Source: Lacticaseibacillus nasuensis JCM 17158 (GTDB lineage: Bacteria > Bacillota > Bacilli > Lactobacillales > Lactobacillaceae). From it: a stretch of DNA of 64,000 nt. This document shows, in pieces, positions 42,879 through 56,840 of this stretch. Below the pieces are notes generated by a model that searched no databases, was not told where the DNA came from, and worked only from the letters and a program-made list of their open reading frames with translations. The number at the start of each line of letters is the position of its first letter. Position 1 is the first letter of the stretch. Position numbers and translations under genes: made by a program. The DNA is taken from assembly GCF_001434705.1 (NCBI RefSeq), contig NZ_AZDJ01000032.1, positions 1 through 64,000 on the forward strand, in the 5' to 3' direction.

Positions 42879-42907
42879 AATATACACGATGATTGTGAAC
42901 TTGTAAA
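42879..42907 (-). promoter_or_regulatory. adhE promoter
   Basis: On the minus strand there is a TTTACA -35 (42907-42902), a 17-bp spacer and a TATATT -10 (42884-42879). The -35 lies inside a Rex-like site. Confidence 0.7.
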
Positions 42908-42910
42908 CAG
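42893..42910. promoter_or_regulatory. rex: Second Rex-like operator at adhE
   Basis: TTGTGAACTTGTAAACAG matches the left half of TTGTGAAWWWWTTCACAA perfectly and the right half partly. It covers the -35, so binding would block initiation. Confidence 0.5.
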
Positions 42911-42913
42911 GTT

Positions 42914-42931
42914 TAGTGAAAAATTTCACCA
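42914..42931. promoter_or_regulatory. rex: Primary Rex operator at adhE
   Basis: TAGTGAAAAATTTCACCA matches the Rex consensus TTGTGAAWWWWTTCACAA at 16 of 18 positions. It lies directly upstream of the -35. The regulator itself is encoded at 61078-61740. Confidence 0.75.
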
Positions 42932-43030
42932 AGGATTTCTAACGTGCCGAATTGTCGGCATTCTCAACAAAATTTTACCGATTTTTACTTGTACGGTGAT
43001 GAACTTACCGGCCAATTTACGGCAACAAAA

Positions 43031-43051
43031 AAGCCCTCGCAGTGAGGGCTT
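43031..43051 (-). terminator. Terminator of the mutS...yajC block
   Basis: AAGCCCTC pairs with GAGGGCTT around a 5-nt loop and is followed on the minus strand by TTTT and TTGCC. It ends the long minus-strand unit before the adhE promoter. Confidence 0.8.
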
Positions 43052-43058
43052 GATTGAT

Positions 43059-43481
43059 TTACTTGGCGTCAGTGTCGCTGTCAGTGTCGGCTTTGGCGTC
43101 GCTGTCAGCGGCCTCTGGTTCAGCAGCCTGATCTTCAGTCTTGGTATCAGCTTGCGCTTCGGCCTTAGGCTTGGCGACGACCTTGGTGGCCGGTGCGGCA
43201 GCCTGGCTTGGTTCGTTCACGGCGCGGATGGCGCTGAGGTTAAAGGTCAAATACACCCCGTCGCAATCCAGGTCAACGGTTTGCTTGGCTTCGTCGATGG
43301 AATCGATCACCGCATGCAAGCCGCCAATGGTGACAATTTTGTCGCCCTTCTTCATCGCGCTGAGCATTTCTTGGCGTTTTTGCTGCTGCTTTTTTTGCGG
43401 CCGCATCATCCCGAAGTACATGAACGCAAACAAGACGACAATCATTAACAACATAGATAGTCCTTGACTCAAATTAGGCAC
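43059..43481 (-). CDS. yajC: Preprotein translocase accessory subunit YajC
   Basis: A 140-residue single-pass membrane protein that associates with the Sec-YidC translocase. The N-terminal helix LSMLLMIVVLFAFMYFGMM is followed by RPQKKQQQKRQEMLSAMKKGDKI, the YajC signature, a small beta domain, then an acidic Asp/Ala-rich tail (DADSDTDAK type). The tail is longer than in most YajC proteins. It is the last gene of the ruvA-ruvB-queA-tgt-yajC string, the usual Firmicutes order. Confidence 0.92.
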   Translation of the reverse strand: MPNLSQGLSMLLMIVVLFAFMYFGMMRPQKKQQQKRQEMLSAMKKGDKIVTIGGLHAVIDSIDEAKQTVDLDCDGVYLTFNLSAIRAVNEPSQAAAPATKVVAKPKAEAQADTKTEDQAAEPEAADSDAKADTDSDTDAK

Positions 43482-43540
43482 CTCGTTTTTCTTTTTTTAA
43501 TCATAGAGTACTGTAACAGATTTTCTCGCCGGCGACCAGC

Positions 43541-44692
<1,152 letters not shown>

Positions 44693-45727
44693 TTACTTGT
44701 GGATGAACATGGCATCGCCGAAGCTAAAGAAGCGATACCGTTCTTGGATGGCGTGCTGATAAGCGTTCAAGATGCGCTCGCGGCCGGTGAAGCTCGCCAC
44801 CAGCATCACCAGCGTGGACTTCGGCAGGTGGAAGTTGGTGATGAAGGCATCGACCAAGCGCCACTGGTACCCCGGCTTGATGAAAATGTCGGTCCAGCCC
44901 GAGTCGGCTTTGATCTCGCCGTCAAACTTGGTGCCGATGGTTTCCAGCGTCCGAATCGACGTGGTGCCAGTGGCGATGATGCGCCCGCCGTGATTGCGCA
45001 CGTCGTTCAGCTCGTCGGCCGCTTCTTGGCTAAACCGGTAAAACTCGCTGTGCATCTTGTGGTCCTCGATGTTGTCGACGGACACCGGCCGGAAGGTGCC
45101 CAAGCCGACGTGCAAGGTCAAATACACCAGGTGCACGCCCTTGGCCTTAGCTTTGGCCAGCAGGTCTTCGGTCCAGTGCAACCCGGCAGTCGGCGCGGCG
45201 GCCGAGCCGACCTCCTTGGCGTAAACGGTTTGGTACATCTCCGAATCGTCGAGCTTGGCATTGATGTAAGGCGGCAGCGGCGTTTCGCCGAGCTGGTCGA
45301 GAATCTCCATGAAGATGCCATCGTAGTGAAACTCAATGATGCGGCCGCCGTGATCGAGCTCCTTGATCACCGTCGCCTTCAACAAGCCGTCTCCAAAATC
45401 GATTTCGGCGCCAACCGGGGCCTTGCGCGCCGGCTTCATCAAGGTTTCCCACTGGTCGCCTTCAGTATTGTGCAGCAACAAGACTTCCATGTGCGCGCCG
45501 GTATCCGGCTTAACGCCGTACAGCCGCGCCGGCATCACGCGCGTGTCGTTCATGACCACCGCGTCGCCGGGGTTCAGGTAGTCGAGAATATCATAAAAAT
45601 GCTTATCCGCCATGTCGCCGGTGGTGGCGTTGAGCACCAGCATCCGGCTGGCGTCGCGTTCCTTCAGCGGGGTTTGGGCGATCAGTTCATGCGGCAAATC
45701 GTAGTCAAAATCTTCAGTGGTTAACAC
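44693..45727 (-). CDS. queA: S-adenosylmethionine:tRNA ribosyltransferase-isomerase
   Basis: A 344-residue QueA that transfers the ribosyl moiety of SAM onto 7-aminomethyl-7-deazaguanine in tRNA to give epoxyqueuosine. Family blocks are [20 protein letters not shown] near the N-terminus, [33 protein letters not shown] and [20 protein letters not shown]. It lies 15 nt behind ruvB and 9 nt ahead of tgt. Confidence 0.95.
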   Translation of the reverse strand: MLTTEDFDYDLPHELIAQTPLKERDASRMLVLNATTGDMADKHFYDILDYLNPGDAVVMNDTRVMPARLYGVKPDTGAHMEVLLLHNTEGDQWETLMKPARKAPVGAEIDFGDGLLKATVIKELDHGGRIIEFHYDGIFMEILDQLGETPLPPYINAKLDDSEMYQTVYAKEVGSAAAPTAGLHWTEDLLAKAKAKGVHLVYLTLHVGLGTFRPVSVDNIEDHKMHSEFYRFSQEAADELNDVRNHGGRIIATGTTSIRTLETIGTKFDGEIKADSGWTDIFIKPGYQWRLVDAFITNFHLPKSTLVMLVASFTGRERILNAYQHAIQERYRFFSFGDAMFIHK

Positions 45728-45742
45728 AATAATCCTTCCCGT

Positions 45743-46750
<1,008 letters not shown>

Positions 46751-46764
46751 GGCGCGCCTCCTTT

Positions 46765-47346
46765 CTACTTAGTTAACAATGCTAAGCCTTGGCTGAGGTA
46801 GGCCTCAGTCGTGGTCGCCGGCGCCTTGGCCAGCGCCTTGCCGACCTTGGCCACGTCGCGCTCGGCATAACCCAGCGCGGTGAGCGCCGCCAAGGCATCA
46901 GCCAAGGCGGGCGCCACCGACGGCGCAGCCGCCGGGGCGACCTCAGCCGCGCCCACGGCCAGCTTGCCCTTTAAGTCGAGAATGATTTGCTGGGCGGTTT
47001 TCTTACCGACGCCGGGAAACTTCGTCAAAAAGGTCACGTCGTCTGCGGCCACCGCGCTGGCCAGCCCGGCCGGGTCGGCGTTAGCCAAAATGGCCAGCGC
47101 CGACTTCGGCCCGATGCCGGTGACGGTGAGGAGCTGATTAAACGTCGCCTTGTCTTCTTCGGTCGCAAAGCCGTACAGACTTTGCTCGGTGTCGCGGATG
47201 ATTTGCTGCACATACACGCGAGCGGTTTCCCCGACTGTGAAGTGGTAGGGATTGGCGGTGAGCACGCGGTAGCCGACGCCACCGACGTCCACGACGATGC
47301 CGCTGGGCGTCACGCTAGCGATGGTGCCATTCAGGTATTCGTACAT
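46765..47346 (-). CDS. ruvA: Holliday junction helicase subunit RuvA
   Basis: A 193-residue RuvA. The N-terminal OB domain ([20 protein letters not shown]), two helix-hairpin-helix motifs ([16 protein letters not shown] and [18 protein letters not shown], about 70-125), an Ala/Pro linker and the C-terminal RuvB-contacting domain ([16 protein letters not shown]) are all present. It binds four-way junctions as a tetramer and loads RuvB. Confidence 0.95.
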   Translation of the reverse strand: MYEYLNGTIASVTPSGIVVDVGGVGYRVLTANPYHFTVGETARVYVQQIIRDTEQSLYGFATEEDKATFNQLLTVTGIGPKSALAILANADPAGLASAVAADDVTFLTKFPGVGKKTAQQIILDLKGKLAVGAAEVAPAAAPSVAPALADALAALTALGYAERDVAKVGKALAKAPATTTEAYLSQGLALLTK

Positions 47347-47383
47347 CTTCTCCTCCAGAAACTCTGCTCATTGTAGCATACGC

Positions 47384-49297
47384 CTAATCCAGCCCGAAGC
47401 TTTGGTGACTGTCTTGAATTCGCTTGAACATCTTCTCCAAGTCCGTGGCGGAAAAATGCACCAGCACCGGCCGGCCATGCGGGCAGTTGAACGGGTTCTC
47501 GCAGGTGGCCAGCTTCGTCAACAGCGCCGCGGCCTGGCGGTCATCGAGGTGATGGTTGGCCTTAATGGCGCGCTTGCAGCTCATCATGATCGCCGTTTTC
47601 TCGCGGAACTGGGCCACCGACAACTTGCCGTCGCGCAGCACCCAGTCCACCATTTCGCGAATCGTGCTTTCTTCCTGACCGGCCTTAAACCACGTCGGGT
47701 GCTGGCGCACGGCAAACGTGTTTTGGCCGAAGTCTTCCAAATACAAACCGACGCTTTCAAGCACCGGCTTGGCGGCGCGAATCGCCACCGCGTCGCTGGC
47801 GGGATAATCCAAGACGATTGGCACCAACAGCGCCTGCTGGTCGTCACTGACCTCGCCGATGGCCTGCCGGTAATACTCGTAGTTGACGCGTTCCTGAGCG
47901 GCGTGTTGATCGATCAGATACATGCCATCCGGGCCTTCTGCCACCAGGTAGGTGCCATGCACCTGGGCGAGGTAGTGAAGCGCCGGAAAGCGGTCAGGGG
48001 TAGCGGCCGGCTCAACCGGGGCGGCGGCACCGTAACGTTGGTCCCAAGCCGCGAGCCGGTCGGGTTCGGTGAAAATCGGCCGGTCATCCAGCTCGGTGAT
48101 ACTTAAGCCGAGATCCGGCTCGGCAGAGGCGGCATCAGTGGGCACGGCACTGCCTGGCGCCGAAGCGACCGGTTCACGCACCGTCGTGGCCGGCTGCGGC
48201 GCTGGGGTCGGCTGGGCCGAGGCGTTGCTGGCGGCATTCAGCGACTCGGTCAACGCGGCCATGTCCACCGGCTCGCGGTGGCGCAGGTTGGTCAAGGCGT
48301 CGGGAATCAGGTTTTCTTTGGCCAGGCGGTCGCGAATCGTTTGGGTTAACAGCGCGGCCAGTTGTGCTTCCTTGCTGAGGCGTACCTCCTGCTTGGTCGG
48401 GTGCACGTTGACGTCGACCAGTAATGGATCCATGGTGACAGCCACCACGGCAATCGGGTAGCGGCCGACCATGAGCTTCGACCCGTAGCCGGCGATCAAG
48501 GCCTTCACCAGCTGATAATTCTTGATGTAGCGGCCGTTGATCATGATGCTCAGGTAGTTGCGACTGGCGCGGGTGGTGTCAGGCAGGCTCGTGTAGCCGC
48601 TGACGTGAAAGTCGAGGTCTTCACCGGCAAATGCCACCATCGCCTTGGCCGTGCTGACACCATAGATGCCCGCCAGCGTTTGTTGCAAGTCGCCGTGGCC
48701 GGCGGTTTTCAACACGAGGTTCTGGTCGTGACGCAGGGTCAAGGCCACCTCGGGATGCGCCAGCGCCAAGCGGTTGACGATGTCGACGATGCGCGCCAGC
48801 TCGGTTTGCTGCGACTTCACATACTTCAGGCGCGCCGGCGTGTTGTAAAACAAGTCGCGCACAGTGATCTGCGTGCCTTGGCGCACCGCCGCGGCGTGAG
48901 TGTCGTCGAGCTGGCCGCCGGCGATGTGGGCCACCGTGCCGAGGCCGCTTTCGGTGGCGGTTTCCAGCGTCACGTCTGCCACGGCGGCGATGCTTGCCAG
49001 CGCCTCGCCGCGGAACCCAAGCGAATGCACGTTAAACAAGTCACGCGTCGTCAGAATTTTCGACGTGGCGTGACGTAAAAAGGCAATCGGCACATCCGAA
49101 GCGGCGATGCCGCTGCCGTTATCAATGACTTGAATCTCGCGCAACCCAGCGTCCACCACGGTGATGTCCACCTGGGTGGCGCCGGCGTCTAGCGCGTTTT
49201 CGACGAGCTCCTTGACCACGCTGGCCGGCCGCTCGATGACTTCCCCGGCCGCGATTTGGTTACTGAGCGTGGTCGAAAGCTGATGGATTTTTCCCAT
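47384..49297 (-). CDS. mutL: DNA mismatch repair protein MutL
   Basis: A 637-residue GHKL ATPase with the N-terminal motifs [26 protein letters not shown] and [12 protein letters not shown] (about 15-105). A Pro/Ala-rich linker (about 345-440) leads to the C-terminal dimerisation/nuclease domain with [25 protein letters not shown] and [11 protein letters not shown]. These match the metal-binding set of endonuclease-type MutL in bacteria without MutH. It starts 4 nt downstream of mutS. Confidence 0.95.
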   Translation of the reverse strand: MGKIHQLSTTLSNQIAAGEVIERPASVVKELVENALDAGATQVDITVVDAGLREIQVIDNGSGIAASDVPIAFLRHATSKILTTRDLFNVHSLGFRGEALASIAAVADVTLETATESGLGTVAHIAGGQLDDTHAAAVRQGTQITVRDLFYNTPARLKYVKSQQTELARIVDIVNRLALAHPEVALTLRHDQNLVLKTAGHGDLQQTLAGIYGVSTAKAMVAFAGEDLDFHVSGYTSLPDTTRASRNYLSIMINGRYIKNYQLVKALIAGYGSKLMVGRYPIAVVAVTMDPLLVDVNVHPTKQEVRLSKEAQLAALLTQTIRDRLAKENLIPDALTNLRHREPVDMAALTESLNAASNASAQPTPAPQPATTVREPVASAPGSAVPTDAASAEPDLGLSITELDDRPIFTEPDRLAAWDQRYGAAAPVEPAATPDRFPALHYLAQVHGTYLVAEGPDGMYLIDQHAAQERVNYEYYRQAIGEVSDDQQALLVPIVLDYPASDAVAIRAAKPVLESVGLYLEDFGQNTFAVRQHPTWFKAGQEESTIREMVDWVLRDGKLSVAQFREKTAIMMSCKRAIKANHHLDDRQAAALLTKLATCENPFNCPHGRPVLVHFSATDLEKMFKRIQDSHQSFGLD

Positions 49298-49301
49298 GTG
49301 C

Positions 49302-51872
49302 TCACTTCTTCTTTAAACGATTCTGCAGATTATAAATTAGGTTCATGGCGTCCATCGGCGTGGCCCCCATCAAATCAAACTGCTTGAGCTTGGTCAAGAT
49401 GGGGTCGCTGGCCGGCGCCACCGGTTCAGGCGTAAACAGACTCAGCTGCGTGTCACTTGGCGGCTCCGCCACCGTGTCGGCGCTGGCCGGTGCCGTGTCT
49501 TCCAGGTCGGTGAGAATGGTATCGGCGCGGTTCAACAGCGCCGTGGGCAGCCCCGCCAGCTTGGCGACGTGAATCCCGTAGGACTTGTCGGCCGGGCCGG
49601 GCATCATCTTGTGCAGAAAAACAAGGTTGCCTTTTTCCTCGACGGCGCCGACATGGACGTTGCGCAGTTTCTTAAGGGAGTCGGCGAGGCTGGTCAGCTC
49701 GTGGTAGTGGGTGGAAAATAACGTCTTGGCGTGCACGTGGTCGTGCAAATACTCGACGATGGCCTGCGCCAGCGCCATGCCGTCGTAGGTCGCCGTCCCG
49801 CGCCCGATTTCGTCAAACAAGATCAGCGAACTGGCCGTGGCGTGGCGCAAGGCGGCGTTGGCCTCCATCATTTCCACCATGAAGGTGCTTTGGCCGGCCG
49901 CCAGGTTGTCCGCCGCGCCGATGCGGGTGAAGATCTGGTCAAAAATCGGCAACTGCGCCGAATCCGCCGGCACAAAACTGCCGGCTTGGGCCATCACCAC
50001 GATCAAGGCGAGCTGGCGCATGTAGGTGCTTTTCCCGGACATGTTCGGCCCGGTGATCAACAGGACGTCGGTGTCATCGCCCATCACCACGTCGTTGGGA
50101 ATGTATTGCTGGCTACCCAAGACGCGCTCGACCACGGGATGGCGCCCGCCGTGAATCGTCACGGCATGCGTCCCGGCTTGCATCACCGGCCGCACATAGT
50201 GATTGTTCTCCGCGACCACGGCAAAGCTTTGCAGCACATCGAGCATCGCCACTTGTGCGGCCAACGCCTGCAGCCGCGTGATTTGCGCCTTGACCTGGTC
50301 GCGAATCTCTTGGAATAACTGGTACTCCAGGGCCGTGCTGGACTCTTGGGCGGTGAGAATGAGACTTTCCTTTTCTTTTAGGGCCGGCGTGCTAAAGCGC
50401 TCGGCGTTGGTCAAGGTTTGCTTGCGTTCATAGCGCCCCGCCGGCACCTTGGCGAGGTTGGCCTTGGTGATTTCGATGTAGTAGCCAAACACCTTGTTGT
50501 AGCGAATCCGTAAGTTGTGGATGCCGGTGGCTTCGCGCTCTTGGGCTTCGAGTTCGGCAATCCACTGCTTGGAGTTGGCCATGGCGTCGCGGTAGTCGTC
50601 CAGCTGCTGGTTGTAGCCGCGCATAATCACGCCGCCATCAGTGACGCTAATCGGCGGGTCGGGTTCGATGGCGCGCCGAATCAAGCCGGCGATGTCGGCC
50701 ACCGGATCGAGGTGCTCGCGCAAGGCCTTGAAGCTACCATCGTCGAGCTTGCCGAGAATCTCCTGCAACGCCGGAATCTGGTCCAGTGACGTTTGCAGCT
50801 GAATCAAGTCGCGGCCGTTGACGTTGCCAAACGCGACGCGGCCGGCCAGGCGTTCCAAGTCGTACACCTTGGTCAAGCGCGCTTGTAGCTCGCTGCGTTC
50901 AAAGTAGTGGTCCAACAAGTCCTGAACGCGTTTTTGGCGGGGGCTGATGGCGGCGATATCGAGCAGCGGCCGGTCCAGCCACTGCTTCAACAGCCGCCCG
51001 CCCATCGCCGTTTTGGTTTGGTCCAAGACGCTGAGCAAGGTGTCGCCTTTGAGGCCGGTGCGGCTATTTTTCAAGATGTCGAGGTTGACCCGGGCGTCTT
51101 GATCCATCTCCAGGTAATTGGCGGTGGTGTACGCAACGGCAGTCTGGATATGCGCGAGGCTGCGCTTTTGCGTTGCCAGCAAGTACTGCATCAGCAAGGT
51201 GACGACGGCTTGTTGCAAGGAATCCGTTAGGCCTTGCGTGACGTAGCTAGCCTCGGCGGCGGCGCCGGTGTCGGCTTGCGTGGAGACGAGTCGGTCGCCT
51301 TGGTGGAGCAACGCCGTCAGGGCGGCGTCGGCGTCGGGCCGCGTCACGACTTCGCGCGTGTTGAGCGCCGCCAATTCGTTTTGCAGGCTGAACTGGCTGG
51401 CCAAGGTGGTGACCTTCAGCTCGCCGGTGGACAAGTCGGTGTAGGCAAAACCATATTGGTGCTTGGCCGCAATCACCGCGGTGAGGTAGTTGTTGCTTTT
51501 GGCTTCACCGGCCTTCACCGCCATCTTCGTGCCGGGGGTGACCAGCTGAATTACTTCGCGCTTGACCATGCCCACGGCGGTTTTCGGGTCTTCCATTTGT
51601 TCACAAATGGCCACCTTGTCGCCGTGGTCGATCAGGATGTCGATGTAGCTTTGCACGGCGTGGTGCGGCACCCCGCACATGGGGATTGGGTCGGCCGCGC
51701 TTTTGTTGCGCGCCGTCAGGGTCAACTCCAACAACTGCGAGCCTTTAATGGCGTCGTCGTAAAACAATTCGTAAAAGTCCCCGATGCGGTAAAACAAAAA
51801 CGCATCCGGATACTGGTTTTTAATCGCCATGTACTGTTGCATCATGGGCGTTTCGCTGGTTTGTTGCGGCAT
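49302..51872 (-). CDS. mutS: DNA mismatch repair protein MutS
   Basis: An 856-residue mismatch sensor. The N-terminal mismatch-binding domain has [17 protein letters not shown] with the Phe-x-Glu wedge. The ATPase holds [20 protein letters not shown] near 606 and [17 protein letters not shown]-terminal segment LFTPEP precedes the last helix, as in the beta-clamp contact of other MutS proteins. Start 51872 has AGAGGTGG. Six codons of the longer frame are not used. It is the first gene of the repair block. Confidence 0.95.
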   Translation of the reverse strand: MPQQTSETPMMQQYMAIKNQYPDAFLFYRIGDFYELFYDDAIKGSQLLELTLTARNKSAADPIPMCGVPHHAVQSYIDILIDHGDKVAICEQMEDPKTAVGMVKREVIQLVTPGTKMAVKAGEAKSNNYLTAVIAAKHQYGFAYTDLSTGELKVTTLASQFSLQNELAALNTREVVTRPDADAALTALLHQGDRLVSTQADTGAAAEASYVTQGLTDSLQQAVVTLLMQYLLATQKRSLAHIQTAVAYTTANYLEMDQDARVNLDILKNSRTGLKGDTLLSVLDQTKTAMGGRLLKQWLDRPLLDIAAISPRQKRVQDLLDHYFERSELQARLTKVYDLERLAGRVAFGNVNGRDLIQLQTSLDQIPALQEILGKLDDGSFKALREHLDPVADIAGLIRRAIEPDPPISVTDGGVIMRGYNQQLDDYRDAMANSKQWIAELEAQEREATGIHNLRIRYNKVFGYYIEITKANLAKVPAGRYERKQTLTNAERFSTPALKEKESLILTAQESSTALEYQLFQEIRDQVKAQITRLQALAAQVAMLDVLQSFAVVAENNHYVRPVMQAGTHAVTIHGGRHPVVERVLGSQQYIPNDVVMGDDTDVLLITGPNMSGKSTYMRQLALIVVMAQAGSFVPADSAQLPIFDQIFTRIGAADNLAAGQSTFMVEMMEANAALRHATASSLILFDEIGRGTATYDGMALAQAIVEYLHDHVHAKTLFSTHYHELTSLADSLKKLRNVHVGAVEEKGNLVFLHKMMPGPADKSYGIHVAKLAGLPTALLNRADTILTDLEDTAPASADTVAEPPSDTQLSLFTPEPVAPASDPILTKLKQFDLMGATPMDAMNLIYNLQNRLKKK

Positions 51873-51934
51873 GAACCCACCTCTTTTCACGCGGACGTTC
51901 CTTACATTTTACCATTGTTCTGGGCAAAGCAAAA

Positions 51935-51957
51935 CGCGTCGCCAACCAGGCGACGCG
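51935..51957 (-). terminator. Terminator of kimA
   Basis: A perfect 9-bp stem (CGCGTCGCC with GGCGACGCG) and a 5-nt loop, followed on the minus strand by TTTTGCTTTG. Confidence 0.8.
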
Positions 51958-51974
51958 CAAGCGGCAATGGGTCA

Positions 51975-53810
51975 TTATTGCTTCAAGTGGTAACTATACG
52001 TGGCGATAATCACGTTTTCCCGACTGGCAAACGCCGCGCGCAAGCGGATGTTGGTTTGGTTGTGCAGGATGGTTTGCCACCGCTTGCGCGGCACAAACTG
52101 CGGAATCAACACGGTGGTGGTGAAGTTCCGCTTGGCCGCGTTTTTGGCGATGATGTCGACGAAGCGGATCACCGGGCCTTCCACCGAGCGGTAAGACGAA
52201 TGCACATCGACGAAGCGCACGTCTGGGAAGTCCTGCTTGAACTCGCTTTGCGTCTCGTGTTCCTTGTTGGGATTCTCGTCCATCGACACGTGCATGGCGA
52301 TGACGTAATCGCCGATGGTTTGCGCATAATTCAACGCCCCGCGGGTCACCCTGGTGACGTTGCCGACCAGCACGATCACCGTGCTGCCCGCGTATTCATG
52401 CGTCTGCACGGTACTCGGCAGGCGCAGCTGCGCGGCGACCTTGCTGTAGTGATCGTGAATCTTATAGAACACCACGACCAAGGCCGGCATGATGATGAAA
52501 AACGGCCAGATGTCCGGCAGGCGGTAGGCGAAGAGAATCACCAAAATGGCAAACGAAATCAACGCCCCGGCGAAGTTGGCCACCGATTTGCCCAGCCACC
52601 CGGGCTCCGTCACGTGGCGCTTCCACCAGTGGCGAATCATCCCAGTTTGCGACAACGTAAACGGAATGAACACGCCCACCGCATACAACGGAATCAGGCG
52701 CTCGGTGGAGCCATGAAACAGCGCAATCAACAAGCCGCTGCCCACCGCCAAGGTCAAGATGCCATTGGAATAGCCCAGCCGGTCGCCGCGGTCGAGGTAC
52801 ATGTGCGGCAGAAACTTGTCCTTGGCCATGTTGTAAGCCAAGACGGGAAACGCGGAGAAGCCGGTGTTGGCGGCCACCGCCAGAATCAACGCCGTGGCAA
52901 ACTGGATGACGTAATACATCACCCCGTGGCCGCCAAACGTCGCGGCGGCCACCTGCGCCAGCACCGTGACCTTCGGCGCCGGCACGATGCCGTACCAGTA
53001 GTTCAAGAAGGTGATGCCGGCAAAGAAGAAGCCCAGAATCGTCGCCATGATGGCCAAGGTGCCCGCGGCGTTATGCTCCCGCGGCTTTTTGAAAAACGGC
53101 ACGGCATTACTGATAGCTTCGACCCCGGTCAAGGAACTCGACCCGCTGGAAAACGCGCGGAAGATCAAGGCCATCGTGATGCCGGGCACGACTCCGCCGA
53201 CGACGGCTGTCGCGTGGTACGGAATCGCGCCGGTGAGGATCTGGTACAACCCCCAAAGAATCATCGCCGTAATCGACGCGACGAATAAGTACACCGGCAC
53301 CATCAAAAACGACGCCGATTCGCTCATCCCCCGCAGGTTCATCGTGGTCAAGAGCACGATGATCACCAGCGAAATGGCAACTTGGTGGCCGTACAACGCC
53401 GGAATCGCCGAAATGATCGCCTCGGCCCCCGCCGACGTCGACACCGCCACGGTCAGCATGTAGTCGATTAACAGCGAGCCACCGGCAGCCAGCCCGGCAT
53501 TTTTGCCCAGGTTTTCGCTGGCCACCAGGTAGGCGCCGCCGCCACTCGGGTAAGCATAGATAATCTGGCGGTAAGACAGCGTCAACGCCAGCAACAGAAT
53601 CAACACGAACAGCGCAATCGGCAGCGAATACCAAATCGCCGCCGCCGACAGTGTGGTGAGCACCAAGACGATTTGCTCGGTCCCATACGCCACACTGGAC
53701 AGCGCGTCGCTGCTGAGCATCGCCAGCGCCTTGAACTTGCCTAGTTTTTGTCCGCCTTCTTCGGAGGATTTCAACGGTTTGCCCACCAAGAGGCGTTTCA
53801 AGTGATTCAT
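51975..53810 (-). CDS. kimA: KimA-type potassium importer (APC superfamily)
   Basis: A 611-residue membrane transporter. About twelve helices occupy residues 25-460, beginning with KALAMLSSDALSSVAYGTEQ and SYRQIIYAYPSGGGAYLVAS, which match KimA (YdaO) closely in order and length. A C-terminal cytoplasmic domain of about 150 residues, with HVSMDENPNKEHE, resembles the regulatory domain that binds c-di-AMP in KimA. It would import K+ with protons. The family is also annotated as amino-acid permease, so the substrate is inferred. No room exists for a ydaO riboswitch upstream. Confidence 0.83.
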   Translation of the reverse strand: MNHLKRLLVGKPLKSSEEGGQKLGKFKALAMLSSDALSSVAYGTEQIVLVLTTLSAAAIWYSLPIALFVLILLLALTLSYRQIIYAYPSGGGAYLVASENLGKNAGLAAGGSLLIDYMLTVAVSTSAGAEAIISAIPALYGHQVAISLVIIVLLTTMNLRGMSESASFLMVPVYLFVASITAMILWGLYQILTGAIPYHATAVVGGVVPGITMALIFRAFSSGSSSLTGVEAISNAVPFFKKPREHNAAGTLAIMATILGFFFAGITFLNYWYGIVPAPKVTVLAQVAAATFGGHGVMYYVIQFATALILAVAANTGFSAFPVLAYNMAKDKFLPHMYLDRGDRLGYSNGILTLAVGSGLLIALFHGSTERLIPLYAVGVFIPFTLSQTGMIRHWWKRHVTEPGWLGKSVANFAGALISFAILVILFAYRLPDIWPFFIIMPALVVVFYKIHDHYSKVAAQLRLPSTVQTHEYAGSTVIVLVGNVTRVTRGALNYAQTIGDYVIAMHVSMDENPNKEHETQSEFKQDFPDVRFVDVHSSYRSVEGPVIRFVDIIAKNAAKRNFTTTVLIPQFVPRKRWQTILHNQTNIRLRAAFASRENVIIATYSYHLKQ

Positions 53811-53892
53811 GCATCTGCTCCATTTCAGCTCGTGTTGTCAAAAATCAAACTATGCCATTCTAACGCACCCGCTACTTCAATACTATCATCAT

Positions 53893-53933
53893 GCCAAAAA
53901 AAAGCCCACCGTCACGCATGGCGTGGTGGTGGG
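53893..53933 (-). terminator. Terminator of the DUF1827 gene
   Basis: Arms CCCACC and CACGC pair with GCGTG and GGTGGG around a short loop, with an internal 2x2 mismatch. On the minus strand TTTTTTTT follows. Confidence 0.75.
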
Positions 53934-53940
53934 TGGCGGG

Positions 53941-54306
53941 TTAAGCCGCGCTAGTCGGCGTTGGTTGTTCAACAATCACCAGGTCCTTGACGCGAATCTT
54001 GCGGTGGACCTCGCCTTCAATTTCATCCTTGGCGGCATGATTGATCGTCAAGGTCTTCGGGTCGACCCCAGGCAGCAGCTTGCCCAACACGAAGTCGAGC
54101 TCGGCTTGCTTGATGGTCCGATGATCATGGGTGAGGATGATGTCCAGCTTGTCAAAGCCTTCGATTTGGTACACGTGCACCGACCCCAGCGTGAACAACC
54201 GGAAGCTCTTCACACTTGGCGCGTTGCCGTACAAATGGCGAATCGTGTACGGCAGCATCTTGTGGAGGCTGGCGTTAAGACGAATTGGGTTTTCGATGAG
54301 TTTCAT
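53941..54306 (-). CDS. DUF1827 family protein
   Basis: A 121-residue soluble protein. MKLIENP at the start, FRLFTLGSVHVYQ, the HRTIKQAELDFVLGKLLPG stretch and a final basic segment match the DUF1827 family of lactic acid bacteria, whose function is unknown. In-frame GTG and ATG codons lie 3 and 2 codons earlier, but the AAAAGGA upstream is best spaced for ATG 54306. It has its own terminator and lies upstream of kimA on the same strand. Confidence 0.7.
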   Translation of the reverse strand: MKLIENPIRLNASLHKMLPYTIRHLYGNAPSVKSFRLFTLGSVHVYQIEGFDKLDIILTHDHRTIKQAELDFVLGKLLPGVDPKTLTINHAAKDEIEGEVHRKIRVKDLVIVEQPTPTSAA

Positions 54307-54455
54307 CAGCATCACATCCTTTTCTCCAGTTTACCACAGCCACGAACCAGCGCGAAAAACCGAACGTGGACAAAAATGCCGCGAAAAAGCTCGGTGACAT
54401 CGTGTTCACAAATTGCAGACAGGTACTGAAATTTGTTCACGAATTAGGCGTTTTT

Positions 54456-54473
54456 GCCCATGCGGTTCACATT
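54456..54473. repeat. Direct repeat, left copy
   Basis: GCCCATGCGGTTCACATT is identical to the right copy except for one base (T to C). Confidence 0.55.
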
Positions 54474-54747
54474 CCCGGCGACCGGCCTTCACGCCAACGG
54501 GCCCAAGGGTTTGCGCGATTCGCGGCGGCCAAGCTCGGCGAAATAGGCGCGATTTCGGCCAGGCCGACCACCGATTCTCAATCCCCCAAAAATTGCTGTG
54601 CACAGCGGCGCAGGGATTTTCGCGACCAGCGTCGTGAGGCCTTGGGCGTCAAGGCTTCCCGAAATTTTCCCGCGGTGCGCCCGGGCTTGGCAAATAGCCA
54701 GCTCCGTCGGTTGCTCCCAGTCACGCGAAAACCGCGCGAGCGAATGT

Positions 54748-54765
54748 GCCCACGCGGTTCACATT
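54748..54765. repeat. Direct repeat, right copy
   Basis: GCCCACGCGGTTCACATT lies 292 bp from the left copy in the same orientation and just before the groEL terminator. Confidence 0.55.
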
Positions 54766-54785
54766 AATCGTTCGGCAACAAAAAA

Positions 54786-54806
54786 GAAGCGGCGCGAGGC
54801 CGCTTC
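54786..54806 (-). terminator. Terminator of groESL
   Basis: GAAGCGGC pairs perfectly with GCCGCTTC around a 5-nt loop and is followed on the minus strand by TTTTTTGTTG. Confidence 0.85.
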
Positions 54807-54813
54807 ATCAGTG

Positions 54814-56457
<1,644 letters not shown>

Positions 56458-56484
56458 TCACCTCATCTATGATTGAGTCAAAAA

Positions 56485-56769
56485 CTATTCCGCAATCGCC
56501 ATGATGTCCTTTTCGTGCAGGACCAGGTAATCTTCGCCTTGGTACTTGACCTCGGAGCCGGCGTACTTGTCGTACATGATCACATCGCCAACCTTGACGC
56601 TCATCGGCAGGACCTTGCCTTCTGGGGTGCGGGCGCCTGCGCCCACCGCAACGATCTTACCGGTTTGGGGCTTTTGCTTCGCGTTGTTGGCCAACACGAT
56701 GCCGCCAACCGTTTCTTCCTGTTCTTCAACGACGGACACGATCACGCGATCTCCTAATGGTTTTAACAA
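56485..56769 (-). CDS. groES: Co-chaperonin GroES
   Basis: A 94-residue lid protein of GroEL. The mature start is a TTG at 56769 ([11 protein letters not shown]), 6 nt after GGAGGG. The seven preceding codons of the frame overlap the ribosome site and are not used. The mobile loop [20 protein letters not shown] (about 16-35) and the [16 protein letters not shown] ending are typical. It is first in the groESL operon. Confidence 0.95.
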   Translation of the reverse strand: MLKPLGDRVIVSVVEEQEETVGGIVLANNAKQKPQTGKIVAVGAGARTPEGKVLPMSVKVGDVIMYDKYAGSEVKYQGEDYLVLHEKDIMAIAE

Positions 56770-56802
56770 GTCAATCCCTCCACAAATCAAATTTTTTGAA
56801 TT

Positions 56803-56829
56803 TTAGCACTCTAGGTAGTTAAGTGCTAA
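56803..56829. promoter_or_regulatory. CIRCE operator (HrcA site) of groESL
   Basis: TTAGCACTC, a 9-nt spacer and AAGTGCTAA. The consensus is TTAGCACTC-N9-GAGTGCTAA, so one base differs. HrcA binding here represses groESL until heat shock. Confidence 0.93.
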
Positions 56830-56840
56830 CCACAATTGAT

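Larger units (their letters stand above)
54316..54775. other. Gene-free region with a duplicated motif
   Basis: No convincing gene is present. The minus-strand 65-codon frame at 54406-54603 lacks a ribosome site. A near-identical 18-bp motif occurs at 54456-54473 and 54748-54765, and an inverted pair ACAAATT/AATTTGT flanks 54410-54440. The stretch may be decayed sequence or a lineage-specific repeat between groEL and DUF1827. Confidence 0.5.

Noticed and set aside
51234-53288. A 684-codon plus-strand open frame
   Set aside because: It covers the antisense of mutS and kimA across their boundary. The composition (Arg, His, Gln-rich) is typical of antisense frames.
54406-54603. A 65-codon minus-strand frame
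   Set aside because: It lacks a ribosome site and lies in the gene-free stretch carrying the duplicated 18-bp motif.
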